Below, piece after piece: positions 51,730 to 60,224 of a stretch of DNA of 64,000 nt. The notes under the pieces are model-generated. The model did no database searches and was not told the DNA's origin. It saw only the letters and a program-made list of their open reading frames with translations. Location of the stretch: NCBI GenBank assembly GCA_965214285.1, contig OZ243946.1:62001-126000 (forward strand), written 5' to 3'. The first letter of the stretch is position 1. Each line of letters starts with the position of its first letter. Source of the DNA: G963422745 sp965214285. GTDB taxonomy: Bacteria; Actinomycetota; Acidimicrobiia; Acidimicrobiales; Aldehydirespiratoraceae. A program made the translations under genes and the position numbers.

Positions 51730-53256
51730 TCAGCCCCCGAGGCGGGGTATCGGATGGTCGCCGGTGGCGATGGCGATGTTCTTGGTCTCCGAGAAGAAGT
51801 CGAAGCTCCAGTCGCCGCCGTCACGGCCGATCCCGCTGCGCTTGGCGCCGCCGAAAGGCGTAGGCAGATGGCGCACGTTGTGCGAGTTGACCCAGACCAT
51901 CCCGACCTCCAGCCGCTGGGCCACCCGATGGGCCCTGGCGAGATCGCTGGTCCACACGTAGCCGGCGAGCCCGTAGGCCACGTCGTTGGCCAGCGCCACG
52001 GCCTCGTCCTCGTCGGAGAAGCGGATCGCCGTGAGCACCGGCCCGAAGATCTCCTCCTGGGCGATGCGCATTCCGTTGTCGGCGTCCGCGAAGAGCATCG
52101 GCGCAACGAAGTTCGCGCCCGGCAGGCCCTCGGGCGTCTGCGCTGCGATCACGGTCGCGCCCTCGGCAGCCGCGATGTCGGCATAGCCGCGCACCTTCTC
52201 GCAGTGCCTGGCATGCACCAGCGGGCCGATCACCGTGGCGGGGTCGAGCGGATGGCCGACCGGGATCGCACGCATCTTCTCGCTGAGGCGCCGGGTGAAC
52301 TCGTCGTAGACCGACTCGTGTATGAGCGCACGGCTGGAGCTGGTGCAGCGCTCGCCGTTGAGGCTGTAGATCATGAACACCGCGGCGTCGACCGCCCGGT
52401 CGAGCTCCGCGTCGTCGAAGACGATCACGGGGTTCTTGCCGCCGAGCTCGAAATGCACCCGCTTGAGGGTGGCCGCGCCCTGGGCCTGGATGCGCGACCC
52501 GGTGACCGACTCGCCCACGAAGGCGATGGCAGCGACGTCGGGATGCTCGGTGAGCGCCTTGCCCGCGGTCTCGCCCATACCGTGGACCGTGTTGAGCACG
52601 CCGGGCGGCAGACCCGCCTCCAGGGCGATCTCGGCGAGCAGCGCGGCGCTCAGCGGGCTCCACTCGGCCGGCTTGTGAACCACCGTGCAGCCCGCCGCGA
52701 CCGCCGGCGCGATCTTCCAGGTCGACAGCATGAACGGCGTGTTCCACGGCGTGATCACCCCCACCGGCCCTATGGCTCGGCGGGTGGTGTAGTTGAGATG
52801 CTCGGGCGTGGGCAGCGCCGCCCCGTCGGCCGCGGCCGGCGCACGGTCCGCGAAGAAGCGGAAGTTCTCGGCGCCGCGCAGCGCCGCAGCGCTCATGAAG
52901 CGCATCGACTGGCCGGTGTCGACGCACTCGATCAGGGCGATCCGGCGGGCGTTGTCGACGATGGCGTCGGCCACGGCGTGCAGGATGCGCTTGCGCTCGG
53001 CGCCGGGCGTGTCGGCCCAATCGGCGAACGCCTCCTGGGCGGCCGCAGCCGCGGCGGCTATGTCGGCCTCGTCGCCGGCGGCGATCTCGCCGAGCAGCGA
53101 GTCGTCCACCGGCGAGGTGTCGGCGAACGTCTCGCCGCTCGCGCTCGGCACCCGTTCCCCTGCAATCATGTGCAGGGTCGGGGCGGCTGCGAACGGCGCC
53201 AGGAAGCGCTCGGCGTCGGCGAGGTTCTCGGCGAAGCTGTGCCCGGTCGCTGCCAT
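51730..53256 (-). CDS. hpaE: 5-carboxymethyl-2-hydroxymuconate semialdehyde dehydrogenase (HpaE)
   Basis: HpaE oxidises the ring-cleavage aldehyde of homoprotocatechuate with NAD. The 508-residue aldehyde dehydrogenase shows LNYTTRRAIGPVGVITPWNTPFMLSTWKIAPA near 155, FELGGKNPVIVFDDAE (general-base Glu) near 262 and SLNGERCTSSSR (nucleophile Cys) near 295. RIAQEEIFGPV follows near 395, with GMVWVNSHNVRHLPTPFGGAKRSGIGRDGG. It ends in GDHPIPRLGG, closely resembling the GDHPIPKWG end of E. coli HpaE and unlike most aldehyde dehydrogenases. ATG 53256 overlaps the hpaF stop (TGATG). Confidence 0.9.
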   Translation of the reverse strand: MAATGHSFAENLADAERFLAPFAAAPTLHMIAGERVPSASGETFADTSPVDDSLLGEIAAGDEADIAAAAAAAQEAFADWADTPGAERKRILHAVADAIVDNARRIALIECVDTGQSMRFMSAAALRGAENFRFFADRAPAAADGAALPTPEHLNYTTRRAIGPVGVITPWNTPFMLSTWKIAPAVAAGCTVVHKPAEWSPLSAALLAEIALEAGLPPGVLNTVHGMGETAGKALTEHPDVAAIAFVGESVTGSRIQAQGAATLKRVHFELGGKNPVIVFDDAELDRAVDAAVFMIYSLNGERCTSSSRALIHESVYDEFTRRLSEKMRAIPVGHPLDPATVIGPLVHARHCEKVRGYADIAAAEGATVIAAQTPEGLPGANFVAPMLFADADNGMRIAQEEIFGPVLTAIRFSDEDEAVALANDVAYGLAGYVWTSDLARAHRVAQRLEVGMVWVNSHNVRHLPTPFGGAKRSGIGRDGGDWSFDFFSETKNIAIATGDHPIPRLGG

Positions 53257-53672
53257 CAGAGCGGCTCCCGGCGCGGCGCCGCTTGGCCAGCCTCGACTCG
53301 CCGCCCTGCGATGTGGTTGCGGTTGATCCGGTAATCGGCGTCGATGAACTGCAGCTCGGCGCTGATCGCCAGCGGGTGGCTGTCCGCCAGCGGGGCCAGC
53401 TCGGCCTCCAGCACGTCGACCAGCGCCTCCAGATAGCCCCGCAGCTCGTCGGGCTCGCGGCCCGGGCCGAGCCTGGCCGTCAGCGCCACATAGCCATAGG
53501 CCCGGTCGCCGTCGGCGATGCGGTAGTGCGGGCGCGGCAAAGCACGGGTGCGCACCCCGCCGGCCGCGGCGATGCCCGAGGCGAGCGTGGCCGCGTGCAG
53601 CGCATCCACCAGCGACTGCATGTCGTGCACCTGGTCGAGGTTCGACGAGTAATCGATGTGGATGTGGGGCAA
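53256..53672 (-). CDS. hpaF: 5-carboxymethyl-2-hydroxymuconate isomerase (HpaF), TTG start
   Basis: HpaF is a tautomerase-superfamily enzyme that isomerises the HpaE product and uses an N-terminal proline as base. The TTG start at 53672 makes the protein begin Met-Pro-His-Ile-His-Ile, so Pro becomes residue 1 after Met removal. GGGAGG lies five bases upstream and supports it. The protein is 138 residues; IAAAGGVRTRALPRPHYRIADG and YGYVALTARLGPGR match the family. A start at 53753 would bury the proline. It is cotranscribed with hpaE and divergent from hpaG, with 67 bases between. Confidence 0.87.
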   Translation of the reverse strand: MPHIHIDYSSNLDQVHDMQSLVDALHAATLASGIAAAGGVRTRALPRPHYRIADGDRAYGYVALTARLGPGREPDELRGYLEALVDVLEAELAPLADSHPLAISAELQFIDADYRINRNHIAGRRVEAGQAAPRREPL

Positions 53673-53739
53673 CCCGGCCTCCCGTCGCCGCCCCGAAGCT
53701 ACCATCGTCTGCGGGGGTCGCCAGCGTGGGAGACATCTC

Positions 53740-54639
53740 TTGACCCGTCTCATCAGCTACTCCGTCGCCGGGCGCCACAGCGTCGGCGCTCTCTCGCACG
53801 ACGGCGCCGGGGTCGTCTCGCTGCCCGAACGCCTCGAAGTGGTCCGCGACCTCGACGACATCATCGCCGGCGGGCTGATCGCCGAGGCGCTGGCCGTCGC
53901 CCAGGGCGAGCCCGCCGATCACGCCCTGGATGAGATCCGCTTCGAGCGCCTGATTCGCCGGCCGTCCAAGATCTTCTGCATCGGCGTGAACTACGGCGGG
54001 CGGGCCGGCGAGTACTCGGACCGCTCCGATGCCTCCTACCCGAGCGTTTTTCCGCGTTGGGCCGACAGCCTCACCGGCCACGACCGAGACCTGATCCGCC
54101 CGCCGGAGTCGCCCCAGCTCGACTACGAGGGCGAGATCGTGGCGGTCATCGGCACGGGCGGGCGGCGCATCCCGGTCGCCGATGCCCGCAGCCACATCGC
54201 CGGGCTCAGCCTCGGCAACGAGGGCACGGTGCGCGACTGGGTGCGCCACGCCAAGTTCAACGTCACCCAGGGCAAGAACTGGGCCTGCAGCGGGTCGATC
54301 GGGCCGTGGCTGACGCCGCTCGCCGAGATCGGCGGCTTCGAGTCGCTGCGGCTCAGGACCCGGGTCAACGGCGAGCTGCGCCAGGACGACACGCCGGCAT
54401 CGATGAAGTACCCGATCGAGTACCAGATCCACTACCTGTCGACGTTCACCGAGCTCTCGGCGGGCGACGTCATCTTCACGGGCACCCCGACGGGGGCCGG
54501 GGCGCGCCTCGACCCGCCGGTCTGGCTGGCGCCCGGCGACGTGGTGGAGGTGTCGGTGCCCGAGCTGGGGACGCTGCGCAATACGATCCGCGACGAGTTC
54601 GACGACGGCCGCACGATCGACCCGCCCGCACCCCGATGA
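53740..54639 (+). CDS. hpaG: fumarylacetoacetate-hydrolase-family protein, probable HpaG
   Basis: HpaG decarboxylates the open-chain tricarboxylate product of the meta-cleavage path. The 299-residue FAH-fold protein has KIFCIGVNYGGRAGEYSD near 77, DYEGEIVAVIG with metal-ligand acids near 128, NEGTVRDWVRHAKFNVTQGKNW near 164, and SAGDVIFTGTPTGAGARLDP near 245. Assignment as HpaG rests on the neighbours; other acylpyruvate hydrolases share this fold. The likely start is TTG 53740 with GGGAG seven bases upstream, divergent from hpaF. The stop lies in a repeated CGATGA-rich stretch. Confidence 0.85.
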   Translation: MTRLISYSVAGRHSVGALSHDGAGVVSLPERLEVVRDLDDIIAGGLIAEALAVAQGEPADHALDEIRFERLIRRPSKIFCIGVNYGGRAGEYSDRSDASYPSVFPRWADSLTGHDRDLIRPPESPQLDYEGEIVAVIGTGGRRIPVADARSHIAGLSLGNEGTVRDWVRHAKFNVTQGKNWACSGSIGPWLTPLAEIGGFESLRLRTRVNGELRQDDTPASMKYPIEYQIHYLSTFTELSAGDVIFTGTPTGAGARLDPPVWLAPGDVVEVSVPELGTLRNTIRDEFDDGRTIDPPAPR

Positions 54640-54667
54640 CCAAGCCCGGCACCTGCCAGTCCTGACC

Positions 54668-54695
54668 ACCGCACCACGATGACCGCACCACGATG
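54668..54695 (+). repeat. tandem 14-bp repeat between hpaG and the quinone oxidoreductase
   Basis: ACCGCACCACGATG occurs twice without spacing. With the hpaG stop and the oxidoreductase start, the motif CGATGA is present four times in 90 bases, giving several decoy ATG codons. Confidence 0.8.
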
Positions 54696-54718
54696 ATCAA
54701 GCCGAGCACCACACCCCG

Positions 54719-55747
54719 ATGAGCGACGACACAGCCGACACACACGACACAGCCGAACAGGATCCCGCCGCAGGGCGGACCGCGACCGCCGTGCGCATCA
54801 CCGAGACCGGCGGCCCCGAGGTGCTGCGCGCCGTCGAGGCGCCGCTCCGTGCCCCCGGGCCGGGCGAGCTGACGGTGGACGTGTACGCCGCGGGCGTCAA
54901 CTTCATCGACACCTACCACCGCTCGGGCCTGTACCCGGTGGAGCTGCCGTTCGCGATGGGCCTGGAAGGCTCGGGCACGGTGTCCGCCGTGGGCGAAGGC
55001 GTCGAGGGCTTCGCCGTGGGCGACCGCACCTGCTGGACGGCGGTCGGCGGCTCGTATGCCTCGCAGGTGGTGATGCCCGCGACCAGCGCCCTGGCGCTGC
55101 CCGAGAGCATCCCGCTCGACACCGCCGCCGCCCTGCCGCTGCAGGCGCTCACCGCCCACTACCTGATCGACTCGGTGTACCCGCTGGGGCCGGGCGACCG
55201 CTGCCTGATCCATGCCGCTGCCGGGGGCACCGGGAGGCTGCTGGTGCAGATGGCCAAGCTGCGAGGCGCCGAGGTGGTGGCCACCGCGGGCGGCGACGCC
55301 AAGCTGGAGCTGGCCCGTTCCGCAGGCGCCGACCACCTGATCGACTACACCCGAGACGACATCGTGGCCGCCGTGGAGGCGGCGGTCGGGCCCGATGCGA
55401 TCAACGTGGTCTACGACGGCGTGGGCGCGGCCACCTTCGACGCCGGCCTGGCGGTGCTGGCCCCTCGGGGCACGATGGCGACCTTCGGCAACGCCTCGGG
55501 CCCGGTGCCGCCCGTGTCGCCGCTGGCGCTCACGCCAAAATCGCTGTTCCTCACCAGGCCCACGCTGTTCGACTACATCGCCGATCCCGCCGAGCGCACC
55601 CGGCGCTGGGACGAGATCACGGCCTGGGTGCAGGCCGGCCGCCTCGAAGCGCGCATCGGCGGGAGGCTGGCGCTGACCGAGGCCGCTGCGGCGCACACCG
55701 CCCTGGAGAGCCGGGCCAGCACCGGCAAGATCCTGTTAGTCCCGTGA
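54719..55747 (+). CDS. zinc-independent MDR family quinone oxidoreductase
   Basis: A 342-residue NADPH:quinone-reductase-type protein. NFIDTYHRSGLYPVELPFAMGLEGSGTVSAVGEGV near 60 is the QOR signature. LPLQALTAHYLIDSVYPL near 138 and the Rossmann site IHAAAGGTGRLLVQMAKLRGAEVVATAG near 163 follow. There are no zinc-ligand Cys. The first 20 residues are Asp/Thr-rich and not conserved. It sits between hpaG and hpaH and its stop overlaps hpaH (GTGA), so it may act on a quinone or enone arising in this pathway (inference). Confidence 0.9.
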   Translation: MSDDTADTHDTAEQDPAAGRTATAVRITETGGPEVLRAVEAPLRAPGPGELTVDVYAAGVNFIDTYHRSGLYPVELPFAMGLEGSGTVSAVGEGVEGFAVGDRTCWTAVGGSYASQVVMPATSALALPESIPLDTAAALPLQALTAHYLIDSVYPLGPGDRCLIHAAAGGTGRLLVQMAKLRGAEVVATAGGDAKLELARSAGADHLIDYTRDDIVAAVEAAVGPDAINVVYDGVGAATFDAGLAVLAPRGTMATFGNASGPVPPVSPLALTPKSLFLTRPTLFDYIADPAERTRRWDEITAWVQAGRLEARIGGRLALTEAAAAHTALESRASTGKILLVP

Positions 55748-56556
55748 GCCTGACCCTCACGCCCGCCGAGATCGCCGCCGAAGCGGCCCTGCTCGACGAA
55801 GCCGACAGCGCGGCGGTGCAGATCCGCCAGTCGACCTCTGCTCACCCGCAGATGACCATCGACGACGCCTACGCCGTGCAGGCCGCCTGGTGCGACCTGA
55901 AGCTGGCCCGCGGCCGGCGGCTGGTCGGCCACAAGATCGGGCTCACCTCGCGGGCCATGCAGCAGGCCATGAACATCGACACGCCCGACTCGGGCTTCCT
56001 CACCGACGACATGGTGTTCGCCCCCGGCGAGCCCATCGCCGCCGGGCGCTTCTGCGACCTCAAGATCGAGGTGGAGCTGGCCTTCGTGCTCAGCGACGAC
56101 CTGGCGGGCCGCGATCTGAGCATCGACGACGTGCTCGACGCCAGCGCCGAGGTGACCCCGGCGGTGGAGCTGATCGCCGCCCGCACCTTTCGCGTCGACC
56201 CCGACAGCGGCCGCACTCGCAACGTGATCGACACCATCGCCGACAACGCCGCCGGCGGAGGGATCGTCACCGGCGGCGACGCCATCGGGCCCCGCGACCG
56301 GGACCTGCGCTGGGTAGGCGCAATGCTGGCCCGCAACGGCATCGTTGAGGAGACCGGCCTGGCAGGCGGCGTGGGCGGTCACCCGGCGCTGGGCATCGTC
56401 TGGCTGGCCCGCCGCTACGCCGAGCAGGGCCTGAGGCTGCAAGCGGGCCAGACCGTGCTGTCGGGGTCGTTCACCCGCCCCGTCGACGTGGCCCCCGGCG
56501 ACGTGTTCAGGATCGACTTCGGCGAACTCGGCTCTTTCGAGTGCCCGTTCGTGTGA
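55744..56556 (+). CDS. hpaH: 2-oxo-hept-4-ene-1,7-dioate hydratase (HpaH)
   Basis: HpaH adds water to the 2-oxo-heptenedioate of the homoprotocatechuate pathway. The 270-residue protein follows E. coli HpaH closely: TIDDAYAVQAAWCDLKLARGRRLVGHKIGLTSRAMQ (about 38-73), FLTDDMVF, DLKIEVELAFVLSDDL with metal-ligand Glu residues near 108, and IDTIADNAA. RNGIVEETGLAGGVGGHPALGIVWLA and SGSFTRPVDVAPGD follow at the C-terminus. The GTG start at 55744 overlaps the oxidoreductase stop. The next enzyme, the aldolase HpaI, is not in the window. Confidence 0.91.
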   Translation: MSLTLTPAEIAAEAALLDEADSAAVQIRQSTSAHPQMTIDDAYAVQAAWCDLKLARGRRLVGHKIGLTSRAMQQAMNIDTPDSGFLTDDMVFAPGEPIAAGRFCDLKIEVELAFVLSDDLAGRDLSIDDVLDASAEVTPAVELIAARTFRVDPDSGRTRNVIDTIADNAAGGGIVTGGDAIGPRDRDLRWVGAMLARNGIVEETGLAGGVGGHPALGIVWLARRYAEQGLRLQAGQTVLSGSFTRPVDVAPGDVFRIDFGELGSFECPFV

Positions 56557-56654
56557 ACAGCGCGCCCGAGACTCCTGCGCCGCCGAGGCACCGGTCTGCC
56601 CCTACGGGCTGGGCGCCTTTCGCGTGAGCCTGCCCGCTGTGGAAGGCTTGCCGC

Positions 56655-57098
56655 ATGGATCCGCAACCGAGCACGCAGCCTGACCTGGCGCACCTCGCCG
56701 ACCGGCTGGCCATCGCCGACCTGCTGACCGCCTACGCCAAGGCGGTCGACGAACGCGACTGGGAGCTGTGGAAGTCGCTGTTCACCGCCGACGCGCACGT
56801 GGACTACACCTCCGCCGGCGGCATCGCGGGCGACCGCGAGACCGTCGCCGCGTGGCTGGCGGAGTCGATGGCGATGTTCGAGGCCACCCAGCACCTGGTG
56901 GCGAACCTGGAGGTGGCGATCACAGGCGACGAGGCCACGGCGCGGGCCATGTTCTTCAACCCCATGAAGTTCGCGGGCGACGGCGGCTTCTTCACCACCG
57001 GCGGCTGGTACAACCACGACCTGGTGCGCACCGCCGAGGGCTGGAAGAGCCGGCGGTTGATCGAGGAGTCGAGCTGGTTCGACGGCATGGGGGACTGA
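56655..57098 (+). CDS. SnoaL-like (NTF2-fold) protein
   Basis: A 147-residue cone-barrel protein of the SnoaL_4 type. It contains LADRLAIADLLTAYAKAVDERDWELWKSLFTADAHVDYTSAGG (about 14-57), the usual start of this fold, and GGWYNHDLVRTAEGWKSRRLIEESSWF near the end. Such proteins are isomerases, cyclases, dehydratases or ring-hydroxylating dioxygenase small-subunit relatives. It precedes the FadD3-like ligase by five bases, so it may act on the same substrate series. Confidence 0.87.
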   Translation: MDPQPSTQPDLAHLADRLAIADLLTAYAKAVDERDWELWKSLFTADAHVDYTSAGGIAGDRETVAAWLAESMAMFEATQHLVANLEVAITGDEATARAMFFNPMKFAGDGGFFTTGGWYNHDLVRTAEGWKSRRLIEESSWFDGMGD

Positions 57099-57103
57099 GC
57101 GCC

Positions 57104-58696
57104 GTGTGGGCCACCACCCCCGAGGTTCTCGACGACGCGGCGCAGCGCTTCGGCGACCACGAGGCCATGGTCGACGGCGACCAGCGCTGGGACTTCGCCG
57201 AGCTCCGCCGGCGGGTGCACAGCGCGGCGCGGGCTCTGATGGCAAGCGGCATCGCGCCAGGCGACCGGGTGGCGATCTGGGCACCCAACATCTGCGAGTG
57301 GGCCGTCAGCGCGCTGGGCGTTCACTGCGCCGGGGCGGTGCTGGTGCCGGTCAACACCCGCTTCAAGGCCCGCGAGGCCGGCCATGTGCTGCGGGCCTCG
57401 CGGGCGCGGATGCTGTTCACCGTCACCGACTTCCTCGACACCGACTACGTGGCGATGATCACAGGCGAGGCGGCCATCGGCGACTCGCTGACCGAGATAG
57501 TGGTGCTGCGCGGCAGCGTGCCCGCGGCTGCCGTGGGCTTCGACGAGTTCCTGGGGCGTGCCGGCGCTGTGAGCGAGACCGCCCTGGCCGAGCGCTCGGC
57601 GGGCGTGGCCGGCGACGACCTGTGCAACATCATGTTCACCTCGGGGACCACCGGCGACCCCAAGGGCGCGATGCTCACCCACGCTGCGACCTGCCGGTCG
57701 TATCGGAGCTGGTCCGAGGTGATCGGCCTCGATCAGGACCGCTACCTGATCGTCAACCCGTTCTTCCACTCCTTCGGGCTCAACGCCGGGATCCTGGCCT
57801 GCCTGATGACCGGCTCCACGATGGTCCCGCACCTGGTGTTCGACGTGGACTCGGTGATGGCCCGGGTCGCCACCGAGCGCATCTCGATGCTGCCGGGGCC
57901 GCCTGCGATCTACCAGTCGATCCTGGCACGGGCGGACCTGGACCGCTTCGATCTCTCCAGCCTGCGCCTGGCCGTGACCGGGGCGGCTGCGATACCTGTG
58001 GAGATGGTCGTGGCCATGCGCGAGCGCCTGGGCTTCGAGAAGGTGGTGACCGGCTACGGGCTCACCGAGTCGACCGGCATCGCCACCATGTGCCGCCACG
58101 ACGACGACCCCGAGATCATCGCCACCACCAGCGGCCGTGCCATACCCGGCGTGGAGGTCCGGGTGGTCGATCCTTCTGGCGCCGAGATGCCCCGCGGCGA
58201 GCCGGGCGAGGTGGTGGTGCGCGGCTACAACGTGATGGTCGGCTACCTCGACGACCCCGAGCGCACCGCCGAGGCCATCGACTCCGACGGCTGGCTGCAC
58301 ACCGGCGACATCGGGGTGATGGACGACGCCGGCAACCTCGACATCACCGACCGGCTCAAGGACATGTTCATCTGCGGCGGCTTCAACGCCTACCCGGCCG
58401 AGATCGAGAAGCTGATGGCCGGCCATGCCGGCGTCGGCCAGGCTGCCGTGGTCGGCGTGGCCGATCAGCGCCTCGGCGAGGTGGGCTTCGCCTTCGTGGT
58501 GCCCACGCCCGACAGCGACCGCGACGCCGAGGCACTCCTGGGCTGGTGCCGTGCGGAGATGGCCAACTACAAGGCGCCCCGCCACGTCCGCTTCGTGGAC
58601 GCCTTGCCGCTGAACGCATCGGGCAAGGTGCTCAAGAACGACCTCCGCCGCCAAGCCGCCACCCTCCTCGCCGCAGACCCAGACCCCGGTTCCTGA
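57104..58696 (+). CDS. FadD3-like acyl-CoA synthetase
   Basis: A 530-residue AMP-forming ligase. IMFTSGTTGDPKGAMLTH near 173 is the P-loop and NPFFHSFGLNAGILACLMTGSTMVPH near 220 follows. MLPGPPAIYQSIL, LRLAVTGAAAIP and VVTGYGLTESTGIATMC near 312 are typical. LHTGDIGVMDDAGNLDITDRLKDMFICGGFNAYPAEIE near 400 and RLGEVGFAFVV closely resemble FadD3, which activates the CD-ring propionate of steroids. GTG 57104 is the first usable in-frame start and follows the SnoaL gene by five bases. With the CYP125-like P450 it hints at steroid catabolism, though no other such genes are here. Confidence 0.88.
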   Translation: MWATTPEVLDDAAQRFGDHEAMVDGDQRWDFAELRRRVHSAARALMASGIAPGDRVAIWAPNICEWAVSALGVHCAGAVLVPVNTRFKAREAGHVLRASRARMLFTVTDFLDTDYVAMITGEAAIGDSLTEIVVLRGSVPAAAVGFDEFLGRAGAVSETALAERSAGVAGDDLCNIMFTSGTTGDPKGAMLTHAATCRSYRSWSEVIGLDQDRYLIVNPFFHSFGLNAGILACLMTGSTMVPHLVFDVDSVMARVATERISMLPGPPAIYQSILARADLDRFDLSSLRLAVTGAAAIPVEMVVAMRERLGFEKVVTGYGLTESTGIATMCRHDDDPEIIATTSGRAIPGVEVRVVDPSGAEMPRGEPGEVVVRGYNVMVGYLDDPERTAEAIDSDGWLHTGDIGVMDDAGNLDITDRLKDMFICGGFNAYPAEIEKLMAGHAGVGQAAVVGVADQRLGEVGFAFVVPTPDSDRDAEALLGWCRAEMANYKAPRHVRFVDALPLNASGKVLKNDLRRQAATLLAADPDPGS

Positions 58697-58709
58697 CCGA
58701 ATCCTCGGC

Positions 58710-59660
58710 TCAGCCGTTCACGAGGGGGACGACCTCAGCGGCGAAGGCGTCGAGCTGTTCTAGGTACTCGTCGCAGGTGCGGGCGCGGAACTTCAGGTGC
58801 ATCACGTTGGCGCCCGCCTCCCTTGCGGCCCGGATGTCCGCCGCCAGGCCCTCGCAGCCGCCCTGCAGCCAGTGGACGCCGATCCCCTCGGGCGGCTCGC
58901 CCGTCAGGTACCCCCAAGGGGGCATGTAGCCGATGTCGAGCACCGGCTCGCCGCGCCCGGCCTCCGCCGCTGCCGCCTGCATCGTCTCGATCGCCTCGCC
59001 GTAGCTCTCGACGGCCAGCCCCATCGGGATGTAGCCATCGCCGATGCGGCCGGTGCGCCGCCACGCAGCCTTCCCCGACCCGCCGACCCAGATCGGCAGC
59101 TCCTGTGCCGGCTGCGGCGCCACGCCCACGTCGCGGTAGTCGTAGAACTCCCCCGAATGCGACACGTAGTCGTCTGCGAACACGCCGCGCAACGCATCCA
59201 GGGTCTCGTCCAGGCGGCGGCCCCGATCCGCGAAGCCCACGCCGAGCGCCTCGAACTCCGCCTCCACATGGCCCGCGCCTACCCCCAGGATCGCCCGTCC
59301 GCCCGAGAGGTGATCGAGCGTGCCGAACGACTTGGCGGTCAGCAGCGCGTGCCGGTAGGCGGCCACCCACACGACCGACAGCAGCCGGGTGCGCGAGGTG
59401 TGGGCAGCCAGGAAGCCCAGCGTGGCCACCGGGTCGTACCAGGTGGTGGACATGTGCGCCGCGTAGTCGTTGTCGGGGATGGCGACGTGATCGCAGACGC
59501 CCACGAACCCGAAGCCGAGCCCGTCGGCATGGCGGGCGATCCTCGCCAGGTCGTCGACGCCTGCCTCGTCCTCCCAGGGGTCGGCCAGGGTGCGGGTGAG
59601 GGTCTGGACCGGGAGCTGGATGCCATAGGTCCACTCCCCCGGCGGGGTCACTGCAGCCAT
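58710..59660 (-). CDS. LLM-class F420-type oxidoreductase
   Basis: A 316-residue luciferase-like TIM barrel. It begins TYGIQLPVQTLT, has GFGFVGVCDHVAIPDND near 48, LLTAKSFGTLDHLSGGRAILGVGAGHVEAEFEALGV near 105, RRLDETLDALRGVF and PIWVGGSGKAAWRRTGRIGDGYIP near 190. The block around GRAILGVGAG and the His after it fits the F420-binding actinobacterial groups. TAGGGT lies 6 bases before ATG 59660. The gene converges with the FadD3-like ligase, 13 bases apart. Substrate is unknown. Confidence 0.89.
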   Translation of the reverse strand: MAAVTPPGEWTYGIQLPVQTLTRTLADPWEDEAGVDDLARIARHADGLGFGFVGVCDHVAIPDNDYAAHMSTTWYDPVATLGFLAAHTSRTRLLSVVWVAAYRHALLTAKSFGTLDHLSGGRAILGVGAGHVEAEFEALGVGFADRGRRLDETLDALRGVFADDYVSHSGEFYDYRDVGVAPQPAQELPIWVGGSGKAAWRRTGRIGDGYIPMGLAVESYGEAIETMQAAAAEAGRGEPVLDIGYMPPWGYLTGEPPEGIGVHWLQGGCEGLAADIRAAREAGANVMHLKFRARTCDEYLEQLDAFAAEVVPLVNG

Positions 59661-59666
59661 GCCCCA

Positions 59667-59672
59667 ACCCTA
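59667..59672 (-). promoter_or_regulatory. -10 element of leaderless type before the second LLM gene
   Basis: TAGGGT on minus ends 6 bases before ATG 59660. Confidence 0.4.
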
Positions 59673-59735
59673 CGCCCCGCGCCCGCCGGCCTCGGGTTCG
59701 ACAGCAGCCCCCTCAGCCCGAGCCGTCCAGCAACG

Positions 59736-60224
59736 CTACGCCCGACCAGCGAGCACCAGGCGAACCTGCTCAGCCCGCAGCATCTCGAACGGGCCTATGC
59801 ATCTGACTCCATTGGCGATGGCGGCGTTTGGGATCTTGATCTTCCCACGGGATCGAGTTGTCTCATGGGTCACCACCGTGTGCCCACCCGCTTTAGCCTG
59901 TGCGATCAGAAAGGAGTCAGCGCCGGTTGCGAACTGACGTTTCGCTGCTGCCGAATAGTCCTGGGCGGTTGCCCAATTGTTGACCGATGCGATTGCAGAG
60001 AGTGCATCCTTCGTCTCCGGCATGAAGAAGCCCGCATGCGCTTTGGCCCACTCCGAGAGCTCATCTTCGCCTTTCGTGATCTCGTCGTAGACGGCCTCCA
60101 CGCTGTACACGATTCCCCGTGCACCGGCCATCTCAAGCCAGTCCCAAAACCCCGGGCAGAAATCAAATCCATAGTAGTCGTTCTTTGCGCTGATGAAGAC
60201 GTTCGAGTCGAGCAGATAAGCCAC
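59736..60224 (-). CDS. DUF4411-type PIN-like protein, probable toxin
   Basis: A 162-residue PIN-domain protein, predicted ribonuclease toxin. YLLDSNVFISAKNDYYGFDFCPGFWDWL opens the family, with the first metal Asp at about 6. VYDEITKGEDELSEWAK near 44 and TGADSFLIAQAKAGGHTVVTHE near 99 carry the other acidic residues. The GTG start overlaps the TAG of the ImmA-type gene by one base, so the pair is coupled. The DNA is more AT-rich than the surroundings. DUF4411 genes are commonly found beside XRE/ImmA-type genes. Confidence 0.85.
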   Translation of the reverse strand: MAYLLDSNVFISAKNDYYGFDFCPGFWDWLEMAGARGIVYSVEAVYDEITKGEDELSEWAKAHAGFFMPETKDALSAIASVNNWATAQDYSAAAKRQFATGADSFLIAQAKAGGHTVVTHETTRSRGKIKIPNAAIANGVRCIGPFEMLRAEQVRLVLAGRA

